Origin: Terriglobales bacterium
GTDB taxonomy: Bacteria > Acidobacteriota > Terriglobia > Terriglobales > Acidobacteriaceae
NCBI GenBank assembly: GCA_015654835.1
Contig: JAATGG010000046.1
Location: 1-57,276, forward strand
Direction of reading: 5' to 3'
Length of the DNA stretch: 57,276 nt
How positions within the stretch are numbered: the first letter of the stretch is position 1; each line of letters starts with the position of its first letter. The translations under genes and the position numbers were made by a program. Of this stretch, positions 8,580 to 17,379 are shown in pieces. The notes below the pieces were generated by a model, which was given only the letters and a program-made list of their open reading frames with translations, ran no database searches and was not told where the DNA came from.

Positions 8580-9635
8580 ATGGAAAATACCAGCACCTAT
8601 CATCTTCAGGCCGACGAACTCGATGCTCTCTTTGCCCACTTGGAAGAACAATACCTCGTCTATGCACCTGTACGGATACCCTCTGGAGGGCGGTACGCTC
8701 AAACGGACTCCGTTCTGTATCGGCCGGTGCATCGTTACGAAGACATCGAGTACCGAGAACGCTCGACCTATCCGATGAAGGAAGTCCTTACTCCCATTAC
8801 CCAGACGCTTTTTTATTTTACGGAAGATCAATATCAAGAAAGCAAGCCCCCAGCAAAAGATCTCCTGATATTCGGACGTGCCTGCGACATCAATGCCATT
8901 CGCATTCAAGATCAGATCTATTTGCTAAACGGCGGTGTTGAAGATCCCTTCTACAAACGCGTCCGGGACCGGGCCAAATTTGTACTGATGGAATGCGCGC
9001 AGCAGTTTGAAGGTTGTTTCTGTTGCAGTGTCGGCGCCAATGTGACCGATATGCATGCCATGGCTTTTTCGTTTGGTGAACGGGATGCTCAAATCGAAGT
9101 GTCAGACGAAGCGTTCCGAGATTATTTCAGTCAAGCCAAGCCTTCGGATTATTCCATTCGCTTTCCAGAAGAAAACGAACTCAAGGTGAATTATCCGGTG
9201 ATTGACCGCATGGACATGGCTAACCGCTTAAAAGATCATCCGATGTGGAGAGAGTTCGATGATCGCTGCATCGCCTGCGGCTCCTGCACCGTTGCCTGCA
9301 GCACCTGCACATGCTTTGAGAGCACCGACATTGTCTATACTCAGAACGCACATATCGGCGAACGGCGCCGCACCTGCTCCTCCTGCATGGTGGGTGGATT
9401 CGATCAGATGGCAGGTGGCCAATGCTTTCGCAACAAAACCTCTGAAAAGTACCGCTACAAAATCCTGCATAAAGTGTATGGGCACGACGCGCGGTTCCAC
9501 ACAGGCCCCATGTGCGTTGGCTGTGGACGCTGCTCGGCCAGATGTCCGGAGCTCATCAGCTATCCGGCCACGCTGAACAAACTCTCCAGGGCCATTGAGG
9601 AAATTCAGCCGGAGGAGGTAGCGCATCATGCTTGA
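8580..9635 (+). CDS. asrA: Anaerobic sulfite reductase subunit A
   Basis: Iron-sulfur electron-transfer subunit of the NADH-dependent dissimilatory-type sulfite reductase AsrABC, which makes sulfide in the cytoplasm. 351 residues, the usual length. The N-terminal domain includes DLLIFGRACDINAIRIQDQIYL and ECAQQFEGCFCCSVG. The C-terminal part carries two ferredoxin-type [4Fe-4S] motifs: CIACGSCTVACSTCTC at about 231-246 and CVGCGRCSARCP at about 314-325. Ribosome binding site GGAAGG. First gene of a tight three-gene operon (8-base overlap with asrB). AsrABC is best known from Clostridia and Enterobacteria; its presence here suggests acquisition by transfer. Confidence 0.96.
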   Translation: MENTSTYHLQADELDALFAHLEEQYLVYAPVRIPSGGRYAQTDSVLYRPVHRYEDIEYRERSTYPMKEVLTPITQTLFYFTEDQYQESKPPAKDLLIFGRACDINAIRIQDQIYLLNGGVEDPFYKRVRDRAKFVLMECAQQFEGCFCCSVGANVTDMHAMAFSFGERDAQIEVSDEAFRDYFSQAKPSDYSIRFPEENELKVNYPVIDRMDMANRLKDHPMWREFDDRCIACGSCTVACSTCTCFESTDIVYTQNAHIGERRRTCSSCMVGGFDQMAGGQCFRNKTSEKYRYKILHKVYGHDARFHTGPMCVGCGRCSARCPELISYPATLNKLSRAIEEIQPEEVAHHA

Positions 9636-10428
9636 AAATCCGATCAAACCGCATGCATGCGAAATTTTGGACATTCTGCCGCAGACGGAAACGGAATGGA
9701 CGTTTCGGGTGGCGAACGATCGCCCTGTCCGACATGGCCAGTTTATGCAGCTTTCGCTTCCCCGCATTGGAGAAGCACCGATCTCGGCCAGCGGCTTCGG
9801 AAGCGGATACGTCGACTTCACCATTCGGAAAGTGGGGAAGGTCACCGACGGCCTTTTCAGCCTCCAGAAGGGGGACTCCATTTTCTTACGCGGCTGCTAC
9901 GGAAATGGCTGGCCTCTGGAACGGTTCCGCAACAAACATGTCGTCATCATTGCAGGAGGCACCGGCGTTTCCGCGGTGAAAAGTCTGGTCGACATGATGT
10001 ATAACGACCAGAGCTATGCCAAAGATCTCCATTTAATCTTCGGCTTCAAAAATACATGCAGCGTTTTATTTTCCGATGATCTTCTTCGATGGAAGAATGC
10101 CGCCAGCTTTCATGCTACTTACACACTTGACGCTGAAGAAGCAGAAGGCTGGCAAAAAGGGCTGGTGACCGATTTTCTTGGAAGCATCCCGTTCGCTTCC
10201 TTTGGGGGTGATTATGAATGCATCGTGGTCGGTCCGCCCATCATGATGAAATTCACGGGCTTGGGGCTTCTGACAAGTGGTGTGCCGGAAGACCACATCT
10301 GGATGTCCTTTGAACGAAAAATGTCCTGCGCCATCGGGAAATGCGGCCACTGCCGTATCGACGAAACGTATGTCTGTCTGGACGGCCCGGTTTTCAACTA
10401 CACAATCGGCAGAAGCTTGGTGGATTAG
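9628..10428 (+). CDS. asrB: Anaerobic sulfite reductase subunit B (NADH:FAD/Fe-S)
   Basis: Flavin subunit that takes electrons from NAD(P)H and passes them to AsrA/AsrC; related to dihydroorotate dehydrogenase PyrK and ferredoxin-NADP reductases. FAD-binding barrel at 1-95, nucleotide-binding fold with GGTGVSAVKSLVDMMY at about 112-127, and a C-terminal [2Fe-2S] motif CAIGKCGHCRIDETYVC (C-x4-C-x2-C-x8-C). 266 residues, full length. Starts at ATG 9628 inside the end of asrA, with GGAGGAGG upstream, so translation is coupled. Confidence 0.96.
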   Translation: MLENPIKPHACEILDILPQTETEWTFRVANDRPVRHGQFMQLSLPRIGEAPISASGFGSGYVDFTIRKVGKVTDGLFSLQKGDSIFLRGCYGNGWPLERFRNKHVVIIAGGTGVSAVKSLVDMMYNDQSYAKDLHLIFGFKNTCSVLFSDDLLRWKNAASFHATYTLDAEEAEGWQKGLVTDFLGSIPFASFGGDYECIVVGPPIMMKFTGLGLLTSGVPEDHIWMSFERKMSCAIGKCGHCRIDETYVCLDGPVFNYTIGRSLVD

Positions 10429-10440
10429 GAGGCACTCACC

Positions 10441-11466
10441 GTGGTGGAAGACTGCAATATCAAACAAATGCAGAACAACTGTTACCGTCAATCCAAAGTG
10501 CCCGATGAATTCATGCTCCAGTTGCGAGTGCCAGGTGCTTTGATTGATGCAAAGTGGCTGGATGTGATTCAGCATATCTGCCAGACGTGGGGAAACGGTT
10601 CGTTTCACCTTGGCACGCGGCAGACCCTGAATGCGCCGGGCATTAAGGCCCAGAACATTCCTTCCGTAAACGACTACATTGAGCCATATCTGAAGGCCGT
10701 TGAATGCGATTTGTGCAATGTACAAATGGAAACCAGGAACGGTTATCCCTATATCGCACCGCGCAATATCATGGCTTGCATCGGCAGCGTACATTGCATC
10801 AATGCGAATATAAACACACAGAATATCTCCCACAAGCTGGAGAAGGAGATTTATCCCAATCCGTACCATATCAAGATTTCGGTTTCCGGCTGTCCGAACG
10901 ATTGTGCGAAGGCGCATTTTCAGGATTTAGGCATCGTCGGCTGCACAAGGCCTATCTACGACATGGATCGCTGCATCGGCTGCGGAGCGTGTGTGAGGAA
11001 ATGCGAGAAAGCGGCCACCCGTGTTCTTTCGCTGAATGACAAGCATAAAGTGAGCAAAGATGCTTGTTGCTGCGTAGGCTGCGGAGAATGCGTGACCGCC
11101 TGTCCGACCGGCGCATGGAAACGGCCCAATAGAATCTTCTACCGGATCATTCTGGGAGGACGGACGGGCAAGCAGTGTCCCCGCATGGGGAAGCTGTTCG
11201 CCAACTGGCTGACGGAAGATAGTCTGCTCGGCATGATGAGAAACTGGCCGAAATTTTCCGATTGGGTGCTTGGGGGAAAACCTGTCTACATTCACGGCGG
11301 CCACTTAATCGACCGCGCGGGCTATCAGCGCTTCAAAGAGTTTATGCTTGACGGTGTTACGCTCAATCCGGAAGCAATCATTGCGGAAAGCGTGAACTGG
11401 GCGGAAACGGAATATCGCAGCAATATTCACGTTAAGCCTCTAAGCAAGCATCAGACAGTGAAGTAG
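10441..11466 (+). CDS. asrC: Anaerobic sulfite reductase subunit C (sirohaem catalytic subunit)
   Basis: Catalytic subunit that reduces sulfite to sulfide by six electrons. The sirohaem/[4Fe-4S] cysteines are all present: CIGSVHC (C-x5-C) and SGCPNDC (C-x3-C), placed about 35 residues apart as in the nitrite/sulfite reductase family. Two extra ferredoxin motifs follow (CIGCGACVRKC and CVGCGECVTACP), typical of AsrC. GTG start 10441 with GGAGG twelve bases upstream; GTG 10444 is an alternative. 341 residues, full length. Last gene of the operon; no sirohaem synthase is nearby. Confidence 0.96.
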   Translation: MVEDCNIKQMQNNCYRQSKVPDEFMLQLRVPGALIDAKWLDVIQHICQTWGNGSFHLGTRQTLNAPGIKAQNIPSVNDYIEPYLKAVECDLCNVQMETRNGYPYIAPRNIMACIGSVHCINANINTQNISHKLEKEIYPNPYHIKISVSGCPNDCAKAHFQDLGIVGCTRPIYDMDRCIGCGACVRKCEKAATRVLSLNDKHKVSKDACCCVGCGECVTACPTGAWKRPNRIFYRIILGGRTGKQCPRMGKLFANWLTEDSLLGMMRNWPKFSDWVLGGKPVYIHGGHLIDRAGYQRFKEFMLDGVTLNPEAIIAESVNWAETEYRSNIHVKPLSKHQTVK

Positions 11467-11593
11467 GAAAGAAGCCGTCAGATTGAGCGAAGTTATTCAC
11501 ATCGCCAAGATGCTTCCTGGCGTTCCGCCGCTTCAACGTGTTTTCAGCAGATGCGCTTTTTCATACAAATCCAGTCAAGGGGGAGCAGAAGTA

Positions 11594-12547
11594 ATGCTCA
11601 ATCGTCGCAATTTCGTCCTAGCAGGTGGCGCATCCGTGCTCGCTTCAAGCATGCCGCTCACATCCGAAGTCCATGGACAAGCTGTTTTGCCCGCAACGCA
11701 GTCTGACGGGGGATTCTGGCCAGATGGCGCTCGCATGGTCATTTCCATATCCATGCAAATGGAGGCTGGCGCCGAACCGTCCAGTGGAACTGAAAGCCCT
11801 ATGCCACGGATCGATCCGAAATATCCTGATCTGCCAGCGACCAAATGGTACGACTACGGTTTCAAAGAGGGGATCCCGCGACTTCTCGACATGTTTGATC
11901 GCCATCATGTGAAGGTGACATCGCACATGGTCGGTGCCGCTGTTGAAATGCATCCAGAACTGGCCAGGGAAATCGTGCAGCGTGGGCACGAAGCGTCGGG
12001 GCACGGTCAAACATGGACACCGCAGTTCTCTATGACACCCGAAGAAGAGCGGAAGGGGTATGAAGAGTCAATCGCTACGATTGAGCGGGTCACCGGGACA
12101 AGGCCGGTGGGTTTCAATGCCTTCTGGTTACGAGGCACCCCCCATACCCTGGAGATTCTCCAGGATTTGGGTTTTATCTATCACATTGATGATGTGAGCC
12201 GCGATGAACCGTTCCTCGTCAACGTCCGAAATAAGCCATTCGCCGTCGTGCCCTACACGCTGCACATGAATGACATCGTGAATTATGAGAGCCGTTATTT
12301 CAGCACCGACGATTACGCCTCTGACCTGAAACGCGAGTTCGACATGCTTTACTCCGAGTCCTCGAAGCGCCGCCGCATGATGTCTGTGAGCGCTCATGAC
12401 CGCATTGCAGGAAGGCCGTCACGGACGAAGGTGCTTGAGGAGTTCATCGAGTATGCGCAGAGCAAGTCTGGTGTTACTTTTATGAGGAAAGACGCGATCG
12501 CCCGGTATGCACTCGACAGTCCACTGACTATACGAGAAGGCATCTGA
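11594..12547 (+). CDS. Tat-exported polysaccharide deacetylase-like protein
   Basis: NodB/PuuE-like deacetylase fold with a twin-arginine leader (MLNRRNFVLAGGASVLASSM), so exported folded. Family landmarks: HHVKVTSHMVGAAVEMHPELAREIVQRGHEASGHGQTW (metal-binding histidines), RPVGFNAFWLRGTPHTLEILQDLGF and YHIDDVSRDEPF. The first motif, usually an Asp-containing DDG or DYE, reads ISISMQMEAGAE here, so the catalytic base is uncertain. The frame is open 37 codons further upstream, but ATG 11594 starts at the Tat signal and follows GGGGGAG. It may be co-transcribed with the Old Yellow Enzyme gene 60 bases downstream. Confidence 0.85.
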   Translation: MLNRRNFVLAGGASVLASSMPLTSEVHGQAVLPATQSDGGFWPDGARMVISISMQMEAGAEPSSGTESPMPRIDPKYPDLPATKWYDYGFKEGIPRLLDMFDRHHVKVTSHMVGAAVEMHPELAREIVQRGHEASGHGQTWTPQFSMTPEEERKGYEESIATIERVTGTRPVGFNAFWLRGTPHTLEILQDLGFIYHIDDVSRDEPFLVNVRNKPFAVVPYTLHMNDIVNYESRYFSTDDYASDLKREFDMLYSESSKRRRMMSVSAHDRIAGRPSRTKVLEEFIEYAQSKSGVTFMRKDAIARYALDSPLTIREGI

Positions 12548-12607
12548 ATCGGCTTACCCATCACAAAACAGCATCTCAACGAAAACAATCAAGAGGGAGT
12601 GTAAGAA

Positions 12608-13729
12608 ATGAGTTCGGCTTTGTTCTCTGAAATCAATATCGGTGGGTTACAACTGCCGAATCGAATTGTCGTCTCACCGATGTGCCAGTACAGCGCGAAC
12701 GACGGATGCGCAACAGACTGGCACCTGATGCACCTTATGCAACTTGCGATATCGGGCGCAGGGCTGATCGTCATGGAGGTCGCAGCTACAGAGCGCGTAG
12801 GCCGTGTCACGCATGGCTGTATCGGCCTCTACAATGACGCGAATGAAGTGGCGCTAGCGCGCGTGCTTGCTGCTGCAAAACATGTCCAGGCGAAGGGCAC
12901 CCGCTGGGGCATTCAGATTGGACATGCCGGCCGGAAAGCGTCCGCGCAGCGTCCGTGGGAAGGCCGTGAGGCTCTCACTCCCGAGGAAGATCCTTGGATC
13001 ACTGAAGCACCTTCGGCGCTGCCGTTCCGCGAGGGCTGGCCTGTACCTCGGGAGTTGGCAGAGAGTGATTTCGCCCGCATCCGTCAAGGCTTTGTTCAGG
13101 CCGCCGAAAGGGCCGTTCGTCTTGGATTCGACGTGGTTGAGGTGCATGCGGCTCATGGCTATCTGTTGCACCAATTCCTCTCGCCAATCTCTAATCAACG
13201 CAAAGACCAGTATGGTGGATCATTGGAGAACAGAATGCGGTTTCCTCTGGAGGTCGCCCAGGCTGTAAAGGAGGTTCTACCAGACAACGTCGTCCTTGGA
13301 ATCAGAATCACGGGCTCCGACTGGCTCGACAACGGCATCGTCATTGAGGAAACTGTGGAGTTAGCCAATAAGCTGAAGAATATCGGCGTTGGTTATGTCT
13401 GCGTCAGTTCGGGTGGAATTGCCCCAGCTCGGATCCCGCACAATCTGGATTATCAGATTGTGCTGGCAGAAAAAGTGAAAGCAGCAACCGGTGTACCGAC
13501 CCGTGCGGTAGGTTTAATTGCTGATGCCAAACAAGCTGAACAGATTATTAGCTCTGGACAGGCCGATTTGGTCGCCATTGCACGCGCCTTTCTCGATGAT
13601 CCTCGCTGGCCTTGGCATGCGGCGGCGGAACTTGGAGTCCCCGAGAAGATCGACTATCCCGGTCCTTACGAACGCTGCAAACCGGCACTGTGGTCACGCT
13701 ATCAAGCCGCTCACCCCAGTTCACGATAG
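12608..13729 (+). CDS. Old Yellow Enzyme family NADH:flavin oxidoreductase (YqjM/XenA-like)
   Basis: FMN-dependent TIM-barrel ene-reductase that reduces activated C=C bonds or nitro compounds with NAD(P)H. Diagnostic of the YqjM class: Cys26 in PMCQYSA (redox-tuning cysteine), GIQIGHAGRKAS, EVHAAHGYLLHQFLSPISN (active-site histidines and the loop), GGSLENRMRFPLEV, and AVGLIADAKQAEQI with DLVAIARAFLDDP for FMN phosphate. 373 residues, normal length. ATG 12608 follows GAGGGAG. Transcription ends at the strong terminator at 13830. Physiological substrate unknown; a detoxification role is usual. Confidence 0.94.
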   Translation: MSSALFSEINIGGLQLPNRIVVSPMCQYSANDGCATDWHLMHLMQLAISGAGLIVMEVAATERVGRVTHGCIGLYNDANEVALARVLAAAKHVQAKGTRWGIQIGHAGRKASAQRPWEGREALTPEEDPWITEAPSALPFREGWPVPRELAESDFARIRQGFVQAAERAVRLGFDVVEVHAAHGYLLHQFLSPISNQRKDQYGGSLENRMRFPLEVAQAVKEVLPDNVVLGIRITGSDWLDNGIVIEETVELANKLKNIGVGYVCVSSGGIAPARIPHNLDYQIVLAEKVKAATGVPTRAVGLIADAKQAEQIISSGQADLVAIARAFLDDPRWPWHAAAELGVPEKIDYPGPYERCKPALWSRYQAAHPSSR

Positions 13730-13767
13730 ACAGCGGCCCAAGCAAGAAAGTTTGAAACCGGCGAGAT

Positions 13768-13790
13768 GCCTGGGGCTCACGTCCCCAGGC
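13768..13790 (+). other. Hairpin after the Old Yellow Enzyme gene
   Basis: GCCTGGGG-CTCACGT-CCCCAGGC, a perfect eight-base stem. No T-tract follows; it may pause or stabilise the transcript end. Confidence 0.5.
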
Positions 13791-13829
13791 GCCTCGTGAT
13801 AGCTGAGCAGGTACATCCCGCACCTCCCA

Positions 13830-13877
13830 AGATCGCCAATACTATGCTCACAAGCCCAGCATTGGCGATCTGTTTTT
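13830..13877 (+). terminator. Rho-independent terminator
   Basis: Perfect 11-base stem AGATCGCCAAT (13830-13840) and ATTGGCGATCT (13861-13871) with a 20-base loop, followed by GTTTTTAT. Ends the deacetylase/Old Yellow Enzyme unit. Confidence 0.8.
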
Positions 13878-13939
13878 ATCTTGAATCGGATCACTCGAAG
13901 CGCTAAGGGCCCTACGCCACCTAGAGCCTATTATGAAGT

Positions 13940-14225
13940 TCATGCGAGTTGTTTAAACATGTTTGCGATCATGAGGCATGCGAAGGCAACGTAATGAAAC
14001 CCCTTGAGCATTGTGTCGAGCCACTCGTAGTCGCGCACGAAACGGCGGAAAGGAGCAGCCCAGACGAAGCTTCTCTTGACCACCCAACGGTGCGGCAGCA
14101 GAACGAAGCCGCGTTTGGTCCGGTGTAGCCCTGATCGACGTAAGCCACCTCGACCTGGGCGCGATCGCCCTGATCAGCCGTGGTCATCGACAGCGCAAGC
14201 AGATAACCCAGCGTCCCGACTTCCC
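13940..14225 (-). mobile_element. IS5-family transposase remnant
   Basis: The minus strand encodes fragments of an IS5 transposase C-terminus: DQGDRAQV joined directly to EVAYVDQGYTG (an internal deletion), then, in another frame, the DDE-domain end with RWVVKRSFVWAAPFRRFVRDYEWL and KGFHYVAFACLMIANMFKQLA. At least one frameshift and one deletion are visible and the N-terminal half is missing. No terminal inverted repeats were found. It is inactive and marks past IS insertion in this region. Confidence 0.8.
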
Positions 14226-14692
14226 CCCGGCTTGCTATCCTTCCAGCCTCTGGATAAGAATGCACGACCAAATGCCGGGACTAAACAGCTAGTGCTCGAT
14301 ATGAGCCTGAGATGATGTCGGTGGCCAGATCCTGTGATGTGGGTCGTCTCATCAGTCTTGGCAGACCGACCTCGCAATCTTTGGGCGTTAGTTGAAGAGG
14401 TATCGCAATGTGCACAAGCCTGATGATTATGAGAACCTCTGCGTGAGTTTGCATGCCTTTGCATCCTGGTACTGATCTTTTGTGTAAGGCAAGCGTTAGA
14501 AATCTGCCAATCGACGGGTCCCGGCGATTGGCCACCTGGTACCGCGGACCATTCAAGTCGGCTTCACTTCCGGCGGGCGGCAGTGAAGCCTTGACCGGGC
14601 ACGTAAAGGAGTAGCTTAGCTACTGTGAGCATCCGTAGGAGTGGTGCTCAATATTGGTTAATCTATTGCGTTGTGCACCGCTCTGCAATATA
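14226..14692. other. Gene-poor stretch beyond the IS remnant
   Basis: No convincing gene on either strand; short open frames lack family motifs. Probably decayed DNA associated with the IS insertion. Confidence 0.4.
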
Positions 14693-15832
14693 TCAAGCCA
14701 GTTCAGCACTCTCGTAAATTGCGTCTCGAACCTCGACAGGGAATCTTCCGGATAGTCCCTCAACCGCAGTGTTCGTCAGGCTGACGGCTGCCAGCCTTTG
14801 GCTTGGATCAACAAACCAGGAATGCCCGTAGACGCCGCCCCACGTAAACGTACCTGCGGATTGTGGAGTTGAAGCCGCTATTGGCTCCGTAATCACCGAC
14901 ATCCCAAATCCAAACGCTCTTCCCGGCCCGGGGCCCAGTCCGTCTGTCTGATCCGTGGTCATCATCTTGCACAACTCTGCGCCAAGAATCGACTCTCCAT
15001 CCATACGAAGCATTTCAAGAAAACGCATGAAATCTCGTGCCGTTCCTACCATTCCGCATCCTCCTGAAGCATAGGAATGCGGATTGAGTGCCCTGTTTGG
15101 AGAGAACTGTATCGAGCCCAGGCCAAATGGCACAGCATGGAGATCCCCCATACGAACCGGACGCGGAATGCAATCTGCATATGGAACTACCAGTCGCGCA
15201 GGATCCTTGACGGTGAATCCCGTGTCCTTTATCGCCAGCGGGTCCGTTACGTATCTGGCGACCGCATCGGGAAGGGGGCAGCAACAAGCGCGGCTGATTA
15301 CTTCTCCCAGCACATCGCTTGCGATGGAGTACCCCCAGGAACTGCCGGGTTGGTATGACAGGGGAACTGACGATATCCTTTGGAGATTTTCCGCAATCGA
15401 CAATCCCGGTTGATCGAGGCCATCGGACACATTTGCCATATGGTATGGCCCTTTCTGGTCTTCGAGAAAGGCGTAGCTGAGCCCAGCCGTATGGTTGAGG
15501 AGCTGCCGTACGGTAATCTCCGGTGTGGCACCATTGGGCATCTTCGGGCAGAACTCGGGAATCCAGCGTGCAACCGGGTCGTCGATCCTGAGCTTGCCTC
15601 GCTCGATTGTAGCGAGTGCGGTCGCCGCTACGATTGGCTTTGACAACGATGAGAGACGAAATATGTCGCCTGCGCGCATTGCGACGCCGGCTTCACGGTC
15701 ATTCAGTCCCGCACACTTCTCATAAACGACCTTGCCATCATGTGAAACAAGAACGGCTACTCCAACAATTCTCTGCTCAGCAATCACGCGATCGATCACA
15801 CTGTCGAGATTAGCCCTTAATGTCTTTGCCAT
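14693..15832 (-). CDS. Serine hydrolase, class C beta-lactamase family (esterase/peptidase-like)
   Basis: Penicillin-binding-protein-like serine hydrolase of the EstB/beta-lactamase (COG1680) family. Catalytic SxxK: Ser62-Leu-Ser-Lys65 in RLSSLSKP. The YxN-like element is WGYSIASDVLGEVI, and a VYGHSWFVDP stretch takes the place of the KTG/HxG motif. VRQLLNHTAGLSYAFLED is the family's conserved helix. There is no signal peptide, so it is probably a cytoplasmic esterase and not a true beta-lactamase. The ATG at 15832 (MAKTLRANLD) is the likely start; the frame extends 11 codons further. It stands alone on the minus strand. Confidence 0.88.
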   Translation of the reverse strand: MAKTLRANLDSVIDRVIAEQRIVGVAVLVSHDGKVVYEKCAGLNDREAGVAMRAGDIFRLSSLSKPIVAATALATIERGKLRIDDPVARWIPEFCPKMPNGATPEITVRQLLNHTAGLSYAFLEDQKGPYHMANVSDGLDQPGLSIAENLQRISSVPLSYQPGSSWGYSIASDVLGEVISRACCCPLPDAVARYVTDPLAIKDTGFTVKDPARLVVPYADCIPRPVRMGDLHAVPFGLGSIQFSPNRALNPHSYASGGCGMVGTARDFMRFLEMLRMDGESILGAELCKMMTTDQTDGLGPGPGRAFGFGMSVITEPIAASTPQSAGTFTWGGVYGHSWFVDPSQRLAAVSLTNTAVEGLSGRFPVEVRDAIYESAELA

Positions 15833-15999
15833 GGTCAGCCTATGATCTTCAACCGCACGATGCACTTGTTAGCGCAAGAGATGCCGCCTTCACCAGCGCT
15901 CTGCCCTCTGGTTTATGTCTGTTGCCCGCCAATGCCATGTCGGCGTTGGCCGGAGGTCCATCTGCAAGCCAGGGAAGTCGTCCGATCCGCCATCAGGCA

Positions 16000-16962
16000 T
16001 TACTCGGCATAAAACTGCGTGATTTGCTCAAAGCGGCTTTGCACCAGCGTTGAATCCATCGGCGAATAGGAGTACAGGACTTCTGCCCCTCTGCGGATCT
16101 CAAGATGATACGGCTGTTTCATCTTCTGAGTCAGGTGGTACCAGGTAACCAATTCAGCGAGGTCATCATACCAATTGCTGCTGCCATAGAGCGACACAAA
16201 GGGTGTCTTACGCAGAGCATCATAGATGTTCTGCGCTTCGTTCATGTTCCGAATTTTTCCACCGCGATAGTGAATGTCTTCGAGAAGAGCAGTGCGGTAT
16301 TGAGGAACTGGAGTTGTCCTGTCACTCCAAACACCGCTCGTAAACGGCCCTCCATTCGAACCCGCCGGAATACTATTTGAATCCTTGATCATGCCCAAGC
16401 TGCCATCTACGACATGTGTGGCCTCGTGCAGAAGCGCATAAATGATCGCGTCCAGTTTTCCCCCATCGATATAGACATTCATAGCCGAACCCGCAGCATC
16501 GAAACAAGTTCTCTCCTTCTGCGTAAGGATTTCAGAGATGTTCTCCTGAAGGATTCCCGCTCTGAATATGATGTCAAACACTTCGTAGGGCTCGCCTGGG
16601 TTGACGGTAACTGTGAGCGCTGTATTCGGCATCCCGTCTGCGAAGCTTATCGACCGCAACCGTGTGCTCAACACCCGCCGATGGAGGGGGGTGAGTGCAG
16701 AAAACGCAGCCAGGACTTGGCGCCTTTCCTCAGGCGTAAGGTCATGAGCTGTCGGTCGTGGCGCTCCCTCATCCGTGAACATCTTGATGAATCTCGGGGA
16801 AGGAGGCCCGATGCGCGACTCCAGAGAAGATGTTGGATCGATGCCGTAGCGCTGTAGCGTCTCGGCACGTTGAAGGGGCATCTGCCCGTGAGAAGTACTC
16901 GAAATTGAACAGACAAAAAGAAGAAGAACTACCGAATAGAATCCTGTCTTGAATGCGTTCAT
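16000..16962 (-). CDS. Secreted protein with HExxH metallopeptidase-like motif
   Basis: I do not recognise a named family. Residues 1-26 form a signal peptide ending near SHGQ. The middle has AIIYALLHEATHVVDGSLG, an HExxH zinc site followed by an Asp, with a possible third ligand further on in DDLAELVTWYH (Glu on a helix, as in gluzincins). This suggests a periplasmic or secreted zinc metallopeptidase. The N-terminal half (RRQVLAAFSALTPLHRRVLSTRLRSISF) is probably helical. I use ATG 16962, which begins the signal peptide. Flanked by unrelated genes; probably monocistronic. Confidence 0.8.
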   Translation of the reverse strand: MNAFKTGFYSVVLLLFVCSISSTSHGQMPLQRAETLQRYGIDPTSSLESRIGPPSPRFIKMFTDEGAPRPTAHDLTPEERRQVLAAFSALTPLHRRVLSTRLRSISFADGMPNTALTVTVNPGEPYEVFDIIFRAGILQENISEILTQKERTCFDAAGSAMNVYIDGGKLDAIIYALLHEATHVVDGSLGMIKDSNSIPAGSNGGPFTSGVWSDRTTPVPQYRTALLEDIHYRGGKIRNMNEAQNIYDALRKTPFVSLYGSSNWYDDLAELVTWYHLTQKMKQPYHLEIRRGAEVLYSYSPMDSTLVQSRFEQITQFYAE

Positions 16963-17078
16963 CGTTCGTTTCCTTAGCTGCTTTGCTAGTTGTGGACTGC
17001 AGAGAACCGGCCTGTGCAATCAACATTGGAAGAAAATAGCCCCCGGAGCGGACATAATTCTCGTTCCGGGGACAAGCC

Positions 17079-17247
17079 TTATTGTACTTCCGAAAATTTC
17101 AGAAGATCGGAGATCTCCATGTTCTTGAGCAGTTTTCTTCGAACTCGGTCTGCCACGCCACTTACAATCTCTGCGCCATCGTCAGCCGGGTCGATATGCG
17201 CGTGAAGCGGTCGTGTTCCGGACGGCATGTCGACGACCTTAGGGGGG
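17079..17247 (-). pseudogene. C-terminal fragment of a short-chain dehydrogenase
   Basis: The minus strand encodes VVDMPSGTRPLHAHIDPADDGAEIVSGVADRVRRKLL, the C-terminal segment of SDR oxidoreductases (compare GKRPFRVHIDPxxDGAExVxxVADRVR). The rest of that gene is missing on this strand. The N-terminal start of an SDR lies head-to-head at 17254 on the plus strand. Confidence 0.65.
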
Positions 17248-17253
17248 TCTTTT

Positions 17254-17379
17254 GTGCAACAGGCAATCGTAATCACGGGTGCTTCGAGCGGCTTCGACGC
17301 TCTAGCGGCAAGGGAACTGGCAAAAGCAGGCTATACCGATTATCCGAACGCCAACGGTGATCATGTCAGGCTCGCTTGA
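17254..17379 (+). pseudogene. N-terminal fragment of a short-chain dehydrogenase
   Basis: A 41-codon piece reads AIVITGASSGFDALAARELAKAGYT, the Rossmann TGxxxGxG start of an SDR (last Gly replaced by Asp), then stops. It is the complementary piece to the C-terminal fragment on the other strand just upstream; together they suggest one SDR gene broken by deletion and inversion. Confidence 0.65.

Noticed and set aside
10066-10917. A 283-codon minus-strand open frame
   Set aside because: Antisense to asrB/asrC; no recognisable features.
14693-15832. A true beta-lactamase resistance gene
   Set aside because: No signal peptide and no KTG motif; it fits the broader serine-hydrolase/esterase family better.
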